A DNA stretch of 64,000 nt from Mangrovimicrobium sediminis (GTDB taxonomy: Bacteria; Pseudomonadota; Gammaproteobacteria; Pseudomonadales; Halieaceae). The DNA is taken from the NCBI RefSeq assembly GCF_004745945.1, contig NZ_SRLE01000002.1, positions 124,001 to 188,000 on the forward strand, read 5' to 3'. A program made the translations under genes and the position numbers. This document shows positions 8,619 to 16,685 of the stretch, one piece after another (position 1 is the first letter of the stretch; every line of letters begins with the position of its first letter). The notes beneath the pieces are model-generated. The model made no database searches, was not told the DNA's origin, and saw only the letters and a list, made by a program, of their open reading frames with translations.

Positions 8619-9541
8619 CCATCTTCCAGTGGCTCGCCGGCTCGGCGCTGGCCCTGTTGTGCGCCGCGGCCGTATTCGTCTGGTGGCCGCGCTGGCGCCG
8701 CCGGCGTATGCTGCGCCAGCCGTTTCCCGCCGCCTGGCAGGCGCACCTGGCGGAACTGCCCTGGTACGCCCGCCTGCCCGCCGCGCTGCGCGAGGAGTTG
8801 CAGCGCCTGGTGCGGGTGTTCCTGCATGAAAAACAGTTCGTCGGCTGCGAGGGCCTGGAGGTCAGCGATCGCATGCGCGTGATCGTCGCCGCCCAGGCCT
8901 GCCTGCTGCTGCTCAACCGGCCGCATCGCGGCTACCGCGACCTGCGCTGGGTCTATCTGTTTCCCGGCGAGTTCCGCGCCCTGCAGCCGGAGTACGACGA
9001 GGCGGGGGTGGTCTCGCATCGCCGCGGTTCGCTGCTCGGCGTGTCCTGGGAGAACGGTCGTGTGGTCCTGGCCTGGGACAGTGTGCTGCAGGACCTTGCC
9101 GACGCCTCCGACGGTCGCAACGTGGTGCTGCACGAGTTCGCCCACCAGCTGGACCAGGAGGACGGCGCCGCGGACGGTGCGCCGCTGCTTTACACGCGCG
9201 AGGGTTACCGCGACTGGTCGGCGGTGCTCGGCCACGAGTACCATCGCCTGCAGGCACAGCTGGCGCGCGGCCGGGAGAGCCTGATCGACCCCTACGGCGC
9301 CAGCGATCCGGCGGAATTTTTCGCCGTCGTCACGGAGCTGTTCTACGAGCGCCCGGCGGCCATGTCCAGCGCCTACCCCAAACTGTTCGAGGTATTGCAC
9401 GGCTACTACCGGGTGGACCCGCGGGACTGGCGCTGCGATGCCAGGGGGCCGAGCCTGGAGGGGGAGGGTACCGGCTGGCCGGGCACCTGTCGCACGCCGC
9501 CGCTGCGACCGCCGGTGGCGGACCTGGATACGTTGGACTGA
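8615..9541 (+). CDS. mtfA: MtfA-like M90 zinc metallopeptidase
   Basis: Member of peptidase family M90. In E. coli, MtfA (265 aa) binds the repressor Mlc and so affects ptsG expression. This copy is 308 aa with an added N-terminal hydrophobic segment (about residues 5-25), so it may be membrane anchored. The zinc site HEFAH is at residues 173-177, followed by QLDQEDG. The downstream Glu of the DPAEFFAVVTE segment is the third ligand. The family's EYHRLQ and SAYPKLFEVLHGYY segments are present. The last ~35 residues (Gly/Pro/Arg-rich) look degenerate and are also present in the decayed copy at 10123-10257. The start is the third of three repeated ATGs. Confidence 0.9.
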   Translation: MTIFQWLAGSALALLCAAAVFVWWPRWRRRRMLRQPFPAAWQAHLAELPWYARLPAALREELQRLVRVFLHEKQFVGCEGLEVSDRMRVIVAAQACLLLLNRPHRGYRDLRWVYLFPGEFRALQPEYDEAGVVSHRRGSLLGVSWENGRVVLAWDSVLQDLADASDGRNVVLHEFAHQLDQEDGAADGAPLLYTREGYRDWSAVLGHEYHRLQAQLARGRESLIDPYGASDPAEFFAVVTELFYERPAAMSSAYPKLFEVLHGYYRVDPRDWRCDARGPSLEGEGTGWPGTCRTPPLRPPVADLDTLD

Positions 9542-9569
9542 CGCCACTTTGATACGGAAGGACTGAGAC

Positions 9570-10103
9570 ATGATTGGAACAACTTCAATTTCAGTGACAG
9601 GCATGAAAAGGCATTGGTTCTGGCCCGCCGCGTTCGCTGTTGCTGCTATCAACGCTTTCACCATCGTTATCGATGGCTGGCAGGCGCCCCAGCTCAAGGA
9701 GTTTGGCGTAATTTTTGATTTCGCCGTGCTGATTCCGCTGCTCTACTTTTTCTGCTATCGGAAGTTGGGTAAACAAACCCTGGTACGAACAATCGCTTTC
9801 GCATGCCTTGGTTTTTGGGTGGCTGGGAAGATTGTTCCAGATACACACCATTTGCTGATTGATCAGCTTGCCTGGGTGCGCTACCTCGGGCTGGCGGTCC
9901 TGGTTCTTATTGAAATCCGCATCGCCACCGAAATCTGGCGCCTGGCATTTTGCAGTCGATCTGAGGACGCGAGCGAAGCGATAAAGTTGAAAGCCGAACA
10001 GGAAGGTATGCCGCCCTGGGTCGCAAAACTGATGGCCGCCGAAGCGAAATTCTGGAAAAAATTGCTGCAGGCCGTTCGCAGCATCTTCGATTGCTCTCGC
10101 TGA
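9570..10103 (+). CDS. hypothetical membrane protein, compositionally foreign
   Basis: A 177-aa protein I do not recognise. It has about four hydrophobic segments (near residues 16-34, 47-63, 74-90 and 105-122) and a charged C-terminal tail containing PPWVAKLMAAEAKFWKKLL, which looks amphipathic. A Shine-Dalgarno-like GGAAGGA precedes ATG 9570; ATG 9603 is an alternative start. Base composition is visibly more AT-rich than all neighbours, with ACA, ATT, TTT and AAA codons that are rare nearby. It is flanked by intact mtfA and a decayed mtfA fragment. I infer recent acquisition at a duplicated mtfA. No function can be assigned. Confidence 0.7.
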   Translation: MIGTTSISVTGMKRHWFWPAAFAVAAINAFTIVIDGWQAPQLKEFGVIFDFAVLIPLLYFFCYRKLGKQTLVRTIAFACLGFWVAGKIVPDTHHLLIDQLAWVRYLGLAVLVLIEIRIATEIWRLAFCSRSEDASEAIKLKAEQEGMPPWVAKLMAAEAKFWKKLLQAVRSIFDCSR

Positions 10104-10122
10104 GCACGCAGAGCAAGTCAAG

Positions 10123-10257
10123 AACGTGGTGCTGCACGAGTTCGCCCACCAGCTGGATCAGGAGGATGGCGCCGCGGACGGTGCACCGCTGCGCCAGCGG
10201 GCCGAGCCTGGAGGGGGAGGGCACGGGTTGGCCCGGTCATTGCCGCACTCCGCTGGC
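10123..10257 (+). pseudogene. decayed duplicate of the mtfA 3' region
   Basis: Bases 10123-10191 repeat mtfA 9119-9187 with about three mismatches, including the zinc-site codons for VVLHEFAHQLDQEDG. The copy then jumps about 250 bp and resumes as the mtfA tail (GCCGAGCCTGGAGGGGGAGGG at 10201, matching 9449 onward). The junction removes the coding sequence in between, and no open frame joins the parts. It is a non-functional remnant with an internal deletion, separated from the intact gene by the foreign-looking ORF at 9570. Confidence 0.85.
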
Positions 10258-10275
10258 CTCGAAGTTTGTTGCAAA

Positions 10276-10290
10276 TGAGAATCCATCTCA
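10276..10290 (+). promoter_or_regulatory. candidate Fur box upstream of the iron-uptake membrane genes
   Basis: TGAGAATCCATCTCA matches the Fur 7-1-7 consensus TGATAATCATTATCA at 11 of 15 positions and has symmetric TGAGA/TCTCA ends. It lies 66-80 bases before the start of the 10357 gene in an otherwise non-coding stretch. The function is supported by the neighbouring siderophore receptor, which has its own stronger Fur box. Confidence 0.5.
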
Positions 10291-10310
10291 CTAACATCAA
10301 TCCCCTGGGG

Positions 10311-10338
10311 CGTCGCTGACAACGACAGCGACGTTTTT
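10311..10338 (+). terminator. intrinsic terminator/attenuator-like hairpin
   Basis: CGTCGCTG (10311-10318) and CAGCGACG (10326-10333) form a perfect 8-bp stem with a 7-nt loop, followed immediately by TTTTT. It sits between the candidate Fur box and the Shine-Dalgarno AGGGGG of the next gene. It could end upstream transcription or act as a leader attenuator. Confidence 0.65.
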
Positions 10339-10356
10339 CTAGCGAGGGGGAAGCCG

Positions 10357-10896
10357 ATGTATCTACTGACGGGCGTGGTCCTGCTGGCCGTGGGTACTGC
10401 GGGGCTGTATTGGTCCTGGCGGCGATTGCGCTTTGCCGGCGCCTGGCTAGTCACCACGAGTTGGCTGGTGATCGGCATGTCGCTATGGGCGTGGTGTGCG
10501 GGACTGGGCGCGGAAATTGGCCTCGCCGCCGGACTCCTCGGCCTCAGCCTGTGCGGCGGTGCGCTGGTGGCGCTCAATCTCGAGCTGCGTCGGCGCCGCG
10601 CCCTGGCGGAGGCCGCTACGGGGCGCATTGAGATCACTCCGCGCTCCTGGGGCCGGCACCTGCTCCTGTTTGTGGTGAGCGTGCCGCTGGCCGGTGCCGC
10701 GGCGATTATTGGCAGTGTCTACCTGTGTCGCCTGCTGCCCTGGCATCCTACCAACGAGATGGCGCTGGCGGTGTTCCTGGCACCGGTGGTCTGGGGCCTC
10801 GCCGCCTTCTGGGCCTGCGCCGACCCGCGCCCGGCGCGTCCCGCGCTCGCCTGCCTGGCCTTTGCCGCGCTGCCGGCGGGCCTGCTCTACCTGTGA
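10357..10896 (+). CDS. small integral membrane protein of the iron-uptake unit
   Basis: A 179-aa protein with about five predicted membrane helices (near residues 3-19, 28-48, 52-70, 91-115 and 127-145, plus a hydrophobic C-terminus) and an Arg-rich cytosolic loop (LELRRRRALAEAATGR). I do not recognise a defined family. Its position, eight bases ahead of the PepSY-TM gene and near a TonB siderophore receptor, matches small accessory membrane proteins common in such loci. The upstream Fur-like site and the terminator hairpin suggest iron-responsive control. A role in siderophore-iron handling at the inner membrane is inferred from context only. Confidence 0.75.
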   Translation: MYLLTGVVLLAVGTAGLYWSWRRLRFAGAWLVTTSWLVIGMSLWAWCAGLGAEIGLAAGLLGLSLCGGALVALNLELRRRRALAEAATGRIEITPRSWGRHLLLFVVSVPLAGAAAIIGSVYLCRLLPWHPTNEMALAVFLAPVVWGLAAFWACADPRPARPALACLAFAALPAGLLYL

Positions 10897-10903
10897 GGTT
10901 CCC

Positions 10904-12364
10904 GTGAAATTCAGTCTCTCTCCCGGGCTGGTCAGGCAGTCCCTGGCCAGCCATTCCTGGCTGGGTCTGCTGGCTGGCGCGGCCATGTACCTGGTGTGTC
11001 TGTCCGGCACCCTCGCCGTGTTCTACCCCGAGTTCGAACGCTGGGAGCAGCCCGCGGTGGCGGAATTCACCGTTTTCGACCCGGCGCTGCTCGAGGGCGC
11101 CTACAGCGAAGCCCTGGCCCGTGACAGCGAAGCAACCGAACACGTGTTCATCGGCCTGCCGTCGCCGGGCATGCCTCGCGCCAGTGTATCCACGGACAAC
11201 GGCGGCTGGTTCGTCAATGGCGACGGCAGCCTGGGCGAGCCGGTGGCCCACGAGTGGACCCACTTCCTGCTCCACCTGCACCTCTACCTGCACCTGCCCG
11301 AGAGCTTCGGCATGATTGTGGTGAGCCTGCTCGGCGCGCTCCTGTGCGGGCTCATCGTCTCCGGTGTGCTGGCCCACCCGCGCCTGTTCCGCGACGCATT
11401 CAGCCTGCGCCTGCGCGGCTCGAAGCGCATGGAGCAGGTGGATATCCACAACCGGATCAGTGTCTGGGGGCTGCCTTTCCACCTGATGATCGCCGTCACC
11501 GGCGCCTACTTCGGACTCGCCTCGCTGGCCATCTTGGTGATTGCCCAGGCCTACTTCGACGGCGATACCGACCGCGTGGTCGGCGAGCTGTTCGGCCCGG
11601 AGCCGCAGCTCGAGCAGCGCCTGGAGGGACCGGCGGCGGTGGCCAGCGCGGTGCACCAGGTGCGCGCGATGGCCCCGGAGGTCACCCCGATCTACGTCAC
11701 CCTGGAGGAGGTCGGCACTCCGCGGCAGTTCATCGAGGTCGGCGCGCAGATGCCGGAGCGGCTGATTTATTCAGAGGTCTACCGCTTCGACAGCGCGGGC
11801 CGATTCATCGACCGCGCAGGCTACAGTGACGGCGAGGCGGGCAGGCAGGCGGTGTTCTCCAGCTACCGGCTGCACTTCGGCCACTTCGGCGGGCGCCCGG
11901 TCCAGTTCGCCTACCTGGTGCTCGGACTGGGCCTCAGCGTGGTGGCGGTGACCGGGATCAACATCTGGTTCGCCCGGCGCAAGTCCCGCGATGCGCTGAA
12001 CAGCCTGTGGACGGGGTTCGTGTGGGGCACGCCGCTGGCGCTGGCCGCCAGCGCGGTGGCCCTGGTGCTGCTGGCGGTCCCGGCGGCGCCAGTATTCTGG
12101 CTGTTCCTGGTGGCCTGCTGCAGTTTCAGCCGTTACCTGGATGACGATCGCCGGGCGCGGCGCGCGCTGCTGTGGGCCGGTGCCGGCGCCATGCTGTTGC
12201 TGGCCGCCGGCCACGCGCTGAAGTTCGGCGGTGTCGCGTTCAGCGGCGCCGCCCTGTGGGTGAATGTTGGCCTGGTGTTGTGTGCCGCGGCCTTTGCGCT
12301 GGGCGCGCTGCGGCCGCTGCCGGCCCGCGACGCCGCCGTGGAGGCGGCGCCCGAGCCGGCCTGA
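10904..12364 (+). CDS. PepSY-associated transmembrane protein (siderophore-iron reductase type)
   Basis: A 486-aa protein starting at GTG 10904, eight bases after the preceding gene. It has the layout of PepSY-TM proteins: an N-terminal helix (SWLGLLAGAAMYLVCLSGT), a periplasmic domain with conserved His/Trp residues (EWTHFLLHLHLYLHLP), two central helices, a second periplasmic part containing PepSY-like sequence, then HFGHFGGRPVQFAYLVLGLG and several C-terminal helices. Family members accompany TonB siderophore receptors and are thought to reduce or release iron at the inner membrane. The gene is convergent with the receptor gene, whose stop lies 10 bp away. The family call is strong; the reductase role is from the literature on relatives. 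Confidence 0.88.
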   Translation: MKFSLSPGLVRQSLASHSWLGLLAGAAMYLVCLSGTLAVFYPEFERWEQPAVAEFTVFDPALLEGAYSEALARDSEATEHVFIGLPSPGMPRASVSTDNGGWFVNGDGSLGEPVAHEWTHFLLHLHLYLHLPESFGMIVVSLLGALLCGLIVSGVLAHPRLFRDAFSLRLRGSKRMEQVDIHNRISVWGLPFHLMIAVTGAYFGLASLAILVIAQAYFDGDTDRVVGELFGPEPQLEQRLEGPAAVASAVHQVRAMAPEVTPIYVTLEEVGTPRQFIEVGAQMPERLIYSEVYRFDSAGRFIDRAGYSDGEAGRQAVFSSYRLHFGHFGGRPVQFAYLVLGLGLSVVAVTGINIWFARRKSRDALNSLWTGFVWGTPLALAASAVALVLLAVPAAPVFWLFLVACCSFSRYLDDDRRARRALLWAGAGAMLLLAAGHALKFGGVAFSGAALWVNVGLVLCAAAFALGALRPLPARDAAVEAAPEPA

Positions 12365-12374
12365 GGGCGATGGA

Positions 12375-14501
12375 TCAGAAGCGGTAGGCGACCCGGCCGA
12401 CGACGGTCCGCGCGTCGCCGGGGAAACAGTCGCCGCGGGCCAGGCAGGCACCGTAGTAGTCCTTGTCGGTGAGGTTGCGCACGTTGAGGGTGAAGTCCCA
12501 GTGCGCCATCTCGTAGCCCAGCATCAGGTCGCCGAGGGTGACCGAGGGCGTCTTGATGGTGTCCAGGCCACCCCAGCGCGCGCTCATGTAGCGCACCCCG
12601 ACACCCGCCTTGAGCCCGGCCAGGGCGCCGCTCGGGCGATAGCCGATCCAGGTGGAGGCCTGGTCCTCAGGCACGCTGTCGACGCGGTACCCGTTGGCGG
12701 TCTCGGTCTCCAGGTGGCTGAGATTCAGTTCCACGCTGAAATCGCCAAACTGCGCCTGGGCCTCCAGTTCCACACCCTCGAAGCTGGCCTTGCCGCTTTG
12801 CTGCTCCACCAGGTTGGGGGCAGAAAGGGGGTCCGAAAGGTTGCTCTGCTCGATATCGAACCAGGCCAGCGTCACCAGCAGCGGGAAGCTGTCGGGCTGG
12901 TACTTGATGCCGGCCTCGACCTGCTCGCCCTCCTGTGGGTCCAGCGGCTGCGGGTTTTCCGGGTCGCCGTTGTCACCGATCACCGGTTCGAAGGAGGTGG
13001 CGTAGCTGATGTAGGGCGCGAGGCCGTTGTCAAACTGGTAGAGCACGCCGGCGGCGCCGCTGAAGGCATCGTCCTTCTGTTTGGCGCCGGCGGTCTCGCT
13101 CTCGGTCTTGTCGTAGCGCAGGCCCAGGGTGATGCGCCAGTCGCCGATGCTGACCTGGTCGTTGAGGTACAGGCCGTAGTCGACGCTGTCGGTGTCCGGG
13201 CGATCGACGACGCGCTCGTTGATGTAGTCGGTGGGCGCGCCGGTGTACACCGGGTCGAAGAGATCGATCCAGTACTGGTCGCCGAAGAAGTCGTCCGGGC
13301 CGCCGGTGGCGAAGCTGTAGCCCAGCGCGAAGCCATAGAAGTAGGCATCGCTGCCGGTGGTGACATCCTGGTACTGGGCGCCCATCAGTACCTCGTGCTC
13401 CAGCGCGCCGGTGGCGAACTGCGCGCGCAGGCGGGCGTCCACTGCAGCCTGTTCGGAGGTGGCGTCGTTGCGGTAGAAGGTGCGCGGTACCGTCCCGTCC
13501 CCGTACAGGCTGCCGTCCGGGTTGTAGACGTAGCGGTCGCCACCGAGGAACGCGCTCCAGGCCTGCTGGTAGTCCGCCTGCGCGTCGGTGTAGCGCGCGG
13601 TCAGCTCACCTGACCAGGTGTCGTTGAAGCGGTGATCGGCCAGCAGGGTGACGGCGGTGGTGGTCGCGTCGTAGCGGTTGAAACCGGGCTCGCCGGTATA
13701 GGTGCTGCTGTCGATGTGGCGGCCGTTGGGGGCCTCGTACAGGGTGCCGTAGAGGGGCAGGAACTGCGCGGCGGTGTCGCTCTCGATCTCGGTGTAGTTG
13801 AGCAGCAGTGTGATATTGGTGTCCTCGCCGGGGCGGAAAGTGACCGAGGGGGCAATGACGATGGAATTGTCGTCGACGTGGTCCACCTGGGTCTCGGCGT
13901 CCCGGTAGACACCGACCAGCCGGTACAGCCAGCGGCCGTCGGCGTCGAGGGCGCCGGTGGAATCGAAGGCCAGCTGCTTGCGGTCGAAGCTGCCGTACTC
14001 GGCGACGATCTCATGGGCGGCCTCAGCCCGCGGCCGCTTGCTCACCACGTTGACGATACCGCCGGGGGAGCCCTTGCCGTAGAGCACCGAGGCCGGACCC
14101 TTGAGGACTTCCACCTGCTCCAGCGTGTAGATGTCCGGCCGCGTGTTGTTGTAGTTGCCGAACAGGGATTGCAGGCTGTCCTGGTACTGGGGCACGTTCA
14201 GCCCGCGCACGCGTAGCCAGTCGCCGCGGGTGGCGAAGCCGTAGGTCTCGCCGGTAACACCGGCGCTGTAGGTGAAGGTGTCGTCGAGGACCAGCGCGCC
14301 CTTGTCGAGAATCTGTTGCTGGCTCTCGATGGAGACCGAGCGCGCGGTCTCCATGATCGGGACGCTGGATTTCAGTGCGGAATAGCGCGAGAGCTGGCCG
14401 GTGACTATCACCTCCTCCACACGCTCGGGGTCTGCATCGGCCTGGGCGGCGGTGGACAGCGCGCCGCAGAGCAAAGCAGCCAGGGGTTTTCTCGAAAACA
14501 C
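12375..14501 (-). CDS. TonB-dependent siderophore receptor
   Basis: A 708-aa outer-membrane receptor. After a signal peptide (cleaved near AQADADPE) come a TonB box-like region (VEEVIVTGQ) and a plug domain with VRGLNVPQYQDSL and the siderophore-receptor hallmark LEQVEVLKGPASVLYG. The C-terminal 22-strand barrel ends in VAYRF, the terminal aromatic needed for barrel assembly. The start is GTG 14501, since GGAG sits at correct spacing; an ATG at 14515 is out of frame. A 14/19 Fur box lies 73-91 bases upstream, so iron repression is expected. It imports a ferric siderophore, probably hydroxamate-like, but the ligand cannot be read from sequence. Confidence 0.95.
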   Translation of the reverse strand: MFSRKPLAALLCGALSTAAQADADPERVEEVIVTGQLSRYSALKSSVPIMETARSVSIESQQQILDKGALVLDDTFTYSAGVTGETYGFATRGDWLRVRGLNVPQYQDSLQSLFGNYNNTRPDIYTLEQVEVLKGPASVLYGKGSPGGIVNVVSKRPRAEAAHEIVAEYGSFDRKQLAFDSTGALDADGRWLYRLVGVYRDAETQVDHVDDNSIVIAPSVTFRPGEDTNITLLLNYTEIESDTAAQFLPLYGTLYEAPNGRHIDSSTYTGEPGFNRYDATTTAVTLLADHRFNDTWSGELTARYTDAQADYQQAWSAFLGGDRYVYNPDGSLYGDGTVPRTFYRNDATSEQAAVDARLRAQFATGALEHEVLMGAQYQDVTTGSDAYFYGFALGYSFATGGPDDFFGDQYWIDLFDPVYTGAPTDYINERVVDRPDTDSVDYGLYLNDQVSIGDWRITLGLRYDKTESETAGAKQKDDAFSGAAGVLYQFDNGLAPYISYATSFEPVIGDNGDPENPQPLDPQEGEQVEAGIKYQPDSFPLLVTLAWFDIEQSNLSDPLSAPNLVEQQSGKASFEGVELEAQAQFGDFSVELNLSHLETETANGYRVDSVPEDQASTWIGYRPSGALAGLKAGVGVRYMSARWGGLDTIKTPSVTLGDLMLGYEMAHWDFTLNVRNLTDKDYYGACLARGDCFPGDARTVVGRVAYRF

Positions 14502-14573
14502 GTTGGGATCTCCATGGTTGTTGTCGGCAGGGTTATAGTCCGCATGCTATTACAGAATAAGCTAAATATAAAT

Positions 14574-14592
14574 AATAATGATTATCATTTAA
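14574..14592 (-). promoter_or_regulatory. Fur box of the siderophore receptor
   Basis: AATAATGATTATCATTTAA matches the 19-bp Fur consensus GATAATGATAATCATTATC at 14 positions. Its core AATGAT-T-ATCATT (14577-14589) is a perfect inverted repeat. It lies in an AT-rich island upstream of the receptor start, in a position to occlude the promoter. Confidence 0.85.
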
Positions 14593-14699
14593 GTATTGCG
14601 AGGGAGATTGGCTCGGCCGGTGGTATCCGGCCCTACAGGCAGTGGGGCCAGGCCGGTGTCGGGTTTGAGGTCGGGCCAGGATCATGCGTGTGGCGGGCC

Positions 14700-14769
14700 G
14701 GCGTGGAAGGTGTGGCCATGCCAGCGCGGAAGTTGTGGTTGCGCCGGCGCGGAAGTCGTGGCCAGCGCC
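14700..14769. repeat. three imperfect 23-24-bp direct repeats
   Basis: Units begin at 14700 (GGCGTGGAAGGTGTGGCC), 14724 (GCGCGGAAGTTGTGGTTG) and 14747 (GCGCGGAAGTCGTGGCCA). They share the pattern GCGyGGAAGkyGTGG and lie head to tail in non-coding DNA. They may be slippage products or protein-binding sites; no function is known. Confidence 0.55.
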
Positions 14770-14853
14770 CGGCGCAGGGGCGGCAACTTCGCCTGGCAAC
14801 CCGTGGCCAGCGAAGCGCGTTGCACACGCGAGACTGACGGCGGGCGGAATCTC

Positions 14854-14859
14854 TATAAT
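14854..14859 (+). promoter_or_regulatory. -10 element immediately before the 14868 gene
   Basis: A perfect TATAAT ends nine bases before ATG 14868. The best -35 candidate is weak (GACTGA, about 16-17 bp upstream). If used, transcription would begin at or within a few bases of the start codon, giving a leaderless mRNA. Confidence 0.4.
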
Positions 14860-14867
14860 GCGCCGCT

Positions 14868-15800
14868 ATGCGCCGTTCCATCGTCCATCGTATTTCTCCG
14901 CGCGTTGCGCTGCTTGTCCTGTTGTTGTGCTTGTCCCCGTTCCCGGCGGTCGCCGCAGGCGCGGATGAGGGCAGCAGCCGCTTCCAGCGCGCGGTCGGCG
15001 CCGTGGCCGCGGCACAGGACGCGGCGCTGGCGGCGCGCTTCGCGGATGCCGCGCTGTTGGAGCTCGCCGAGGTCTACCTCGCCGAGGCCGACCTGGCGCG
15101 CAGTGAGGTGCGCTCCGGAAACAACGGACTGGGGCTGGAGGCGTGGTCTGCCGCCGTGGAACGCTACGCCGCCGAGCTCATTGCACTGGCGGACGCCGCG
15201 GCAGCTGGTTCGCCGGTAACCCTGCGCCGTTATCCCCGTGAAGTACCGGCGATCAGCGTCGAGCAGCGCACGGTCATGCTTTCACACCCGCGCGCGCCAC
15301 AGCAGGCGATGTATGAACAGGCGGTGCTGGCGCGTTTCTGTACCGGCGGCATCTGCGACCGGTTGCTGGCGACGCAGGTGCAGTCGATACCGCTGGCTTC
15401 GGCCAGTGTCCAGCCGCGCTGGGAATTCAGCGCCGGCAACTCGCTGTGTGTTTACCGCGGTCTGGCCCTGCGCTTCGGCCCCGCCGGCGACCTCGCCCGG
15501 CGCCGCGACCTGTGCCGGCAGTTCCTGCAGGAGGCCGAGACCCTGGCGCTGGAGATCGCCCGGCAACAGCGCCACGGCGTGGCCGTGGAGTGGCCGCACC
15601 TGCGGGTTCTCTCACTGCAGGGTCGCCCCGGACAGCTGGCGCGGCTCAACGAACTGGGCGACACCGTGTTCGCCGAACTGCCGCTGCTGGCCAGTACCCC
15701 GGGTATGCCCGCCGCCATCGCGTCCTGGTTGCGCGGGCGCAGCAGCGGTGCTGGGGACGTTGCACTGGAGCTTGCCGCCGGTGACCTGGGCTGGGAGTAG
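14868..15800 (+). CDS. secreted protein of unknown function
   Basis: A 310-aa protein with a clear signal peptide (hydrophobic ALLVLLLCLSPFPAVAAG, cleavage near residue 28). The mature part is Ala/Leu/Arg-rich and mostly helical. It has four or more cysteines in the middle region (CTGGICDRLL, NSLCVYRG, RRDLCRQF), which could form disulfides in the periplasm. I recognise no catalytic motif or known family. A TATAAT box lies immediately upstream and no Shine-Dalgarno site is evident. The first spondin-domain gene starts 173 bp downstream and is probably separately transcribed. Confidence 0.75.
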   Translation: MRRSIVHRISPRVALLVLLLCLSPFPAVAAGADEGSSRFQRAVGAVAAAQDAALAARFADAALLELAEVYLAEADLARSEVRSGNNGLGLEAWSAAVERYAAELIALADAAAAGSPVTLRRYPREVPAISVEQRTVMLSHPRAPQQAMYEQAVLARFCTGGICDRLLATQVQSIPLASASVQPRWEFSAGNSLCVYRGLALRFGPAGDLARRRDLCRQFLQEAETLALEIARQQRHGVAVEWPHLRVLSLQGRPGQLARLNELGDTVFAELPLLASTPGMPAAIASWLRGRSSGAGDVALELAAGDLGWE

Positions 15801-15973
15801 GCGACTCCCGGCGCTGTTGGTGCTCGACCCGGCCAGCATCCCGTCATCTGCAAGCACAGCGGTGTCGCCCACCCGCGCAAGAAACAAATGAGGAATTTGT
15901 GACAGTTTCGTGATTACTCCGATAGAGCGTGAATCGCACACTGGCGATCTCCACTCACCAGGAATGCAAAGTC

Positions 15974-16675
15974 ATGAAAAAGTCGCTATCCATACTCTCC
16001 CTGTTGTCGCTGTGCTCGCTGCCGGCGGGCGCTGCAGACATCGACATTGAAATCACCAACCTCACCCACGGCAGTTTTTTCACACCGTTCCTGGTCGCGG
16101 CGCACGCGGACAACGTGAGCCTTTTTGCCAGCGGCGAACCCGCCAGTGCCAGCCTGCAGGCGATGGCCGAGGGTGGCGACATCAGCGGCCTGGTGGCCGA
16201 TGCCGAAGCCGTCAACGCAACGCTGGTGACCGACCCTGCAGGGGGGTTGCTCGCGCCGGGGCAGGCCGCCAGCACCAGCCTCAATACCGACGACGCGCCG
16301 GACAACACCCGGCTGTCGATCGTGGCGATGATCCTGCCCAGCAACGATGGTTTCATGGGGCTCAACAGTGTCGAGATTCCCAGCGAACCCGGGCGCTACA
16401 TGTTCAGCGTGAACGCCTACGACGCGGGCACCGAGGGCAACGATGAAATCCTCGGCGGCGGTGCCCCGGGTGATCCGGGCTTCCCCGCGCCGCCGCCGGT
16501 GATGGCGACCAGCGGTACCGGCGGCACCGGTGTCGCCGCGGATGCCGAGGGCTTCGTGCATATCCACCGCGGCGTGCTCGGCGACGCCGACCCCAGTGGT
16601 GGCGTGAGCGATATCGACGCCACGGTGCACCGCTGGCTGAACCCCGTCGTGCGCGTTGTCGTCACCGTAAACTGA
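15974..16675 (+). CDS. secreted spondin-domain protein
   Basis: A 233-aa exported protein beginning at ATG 15974, with CCAGGA upstream and a short Leu-rich signal peptide ending at GAA. The mature protein matches the bacterial Spondin_N family: an opening strand (IEITNLTHGSFFTPFLVAAH), the segment SLFASGEPASASLQAMAEGG, a RLSIVAMILPSNDGFMGLN strand with NDGF, and the AYDAGTEGNDE loop. In eukaryotic F-spondin this C2-like fold binds calcium and matrix. The bacterial role is unknown. It is followed 10 bp later by a paralogous lipoprotein, so the pair is probably an operon of surface or periplasmic proteins. Confidence 0.85.
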   Translation: MKKSLSILSLLSLCSLPAGAADIDIEITNLTHGSFFTPFLVAAHADNVSLFASGEPASASLQAMAEGGDISGLVADAEAVNATLVTDPAGGLLAPGQAASTSLNTDDAPDNTRLSIVAMILPSNDGFMGLNSVEIPSEPGRYMFSVNAYDAGTEGNDEILGGGAPGDPGFPAPPPVMATSGTGGTGVAADAEGFVHIHRGVLGDADPSGGVSDIDATVHRWLNPVVRVVVTVN

Positions 16676-16685
16676 GGGCGGCCCG

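Larger units (their letters stand above)
14502..14867. other. intergenic region between divergent receptor and secreted-protein genes
   Basis: This 366-bp non-coding stretch holds the receptor promoter with its Fur box (14574-14592), three imperfect 23-bp GC-rich direct repeats (14700-14769), and a TATAAT hexamer (14854-14859) just before the rightward gene. No supported ORF or RNA was seen. Confidence 0.6.

Noticed and set aside
12264-13613. Long plus-strand frame across the siderophore receptor
   Set aside because: It is antisense to a full TonB receptor with plug, barrel and Fur box; high GC keeps opposite frames open.
14515-14515. ATG as start of the siderophore receptor
   Set aside because: It is out of frame with the receptor; GTG 14501 has the ribosome-binding site at the correct distance.
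14700-14769. CRISPR array
   Set aside because: Repeats are contiguous with no spacers and imperfect; no cas gene is nearby.
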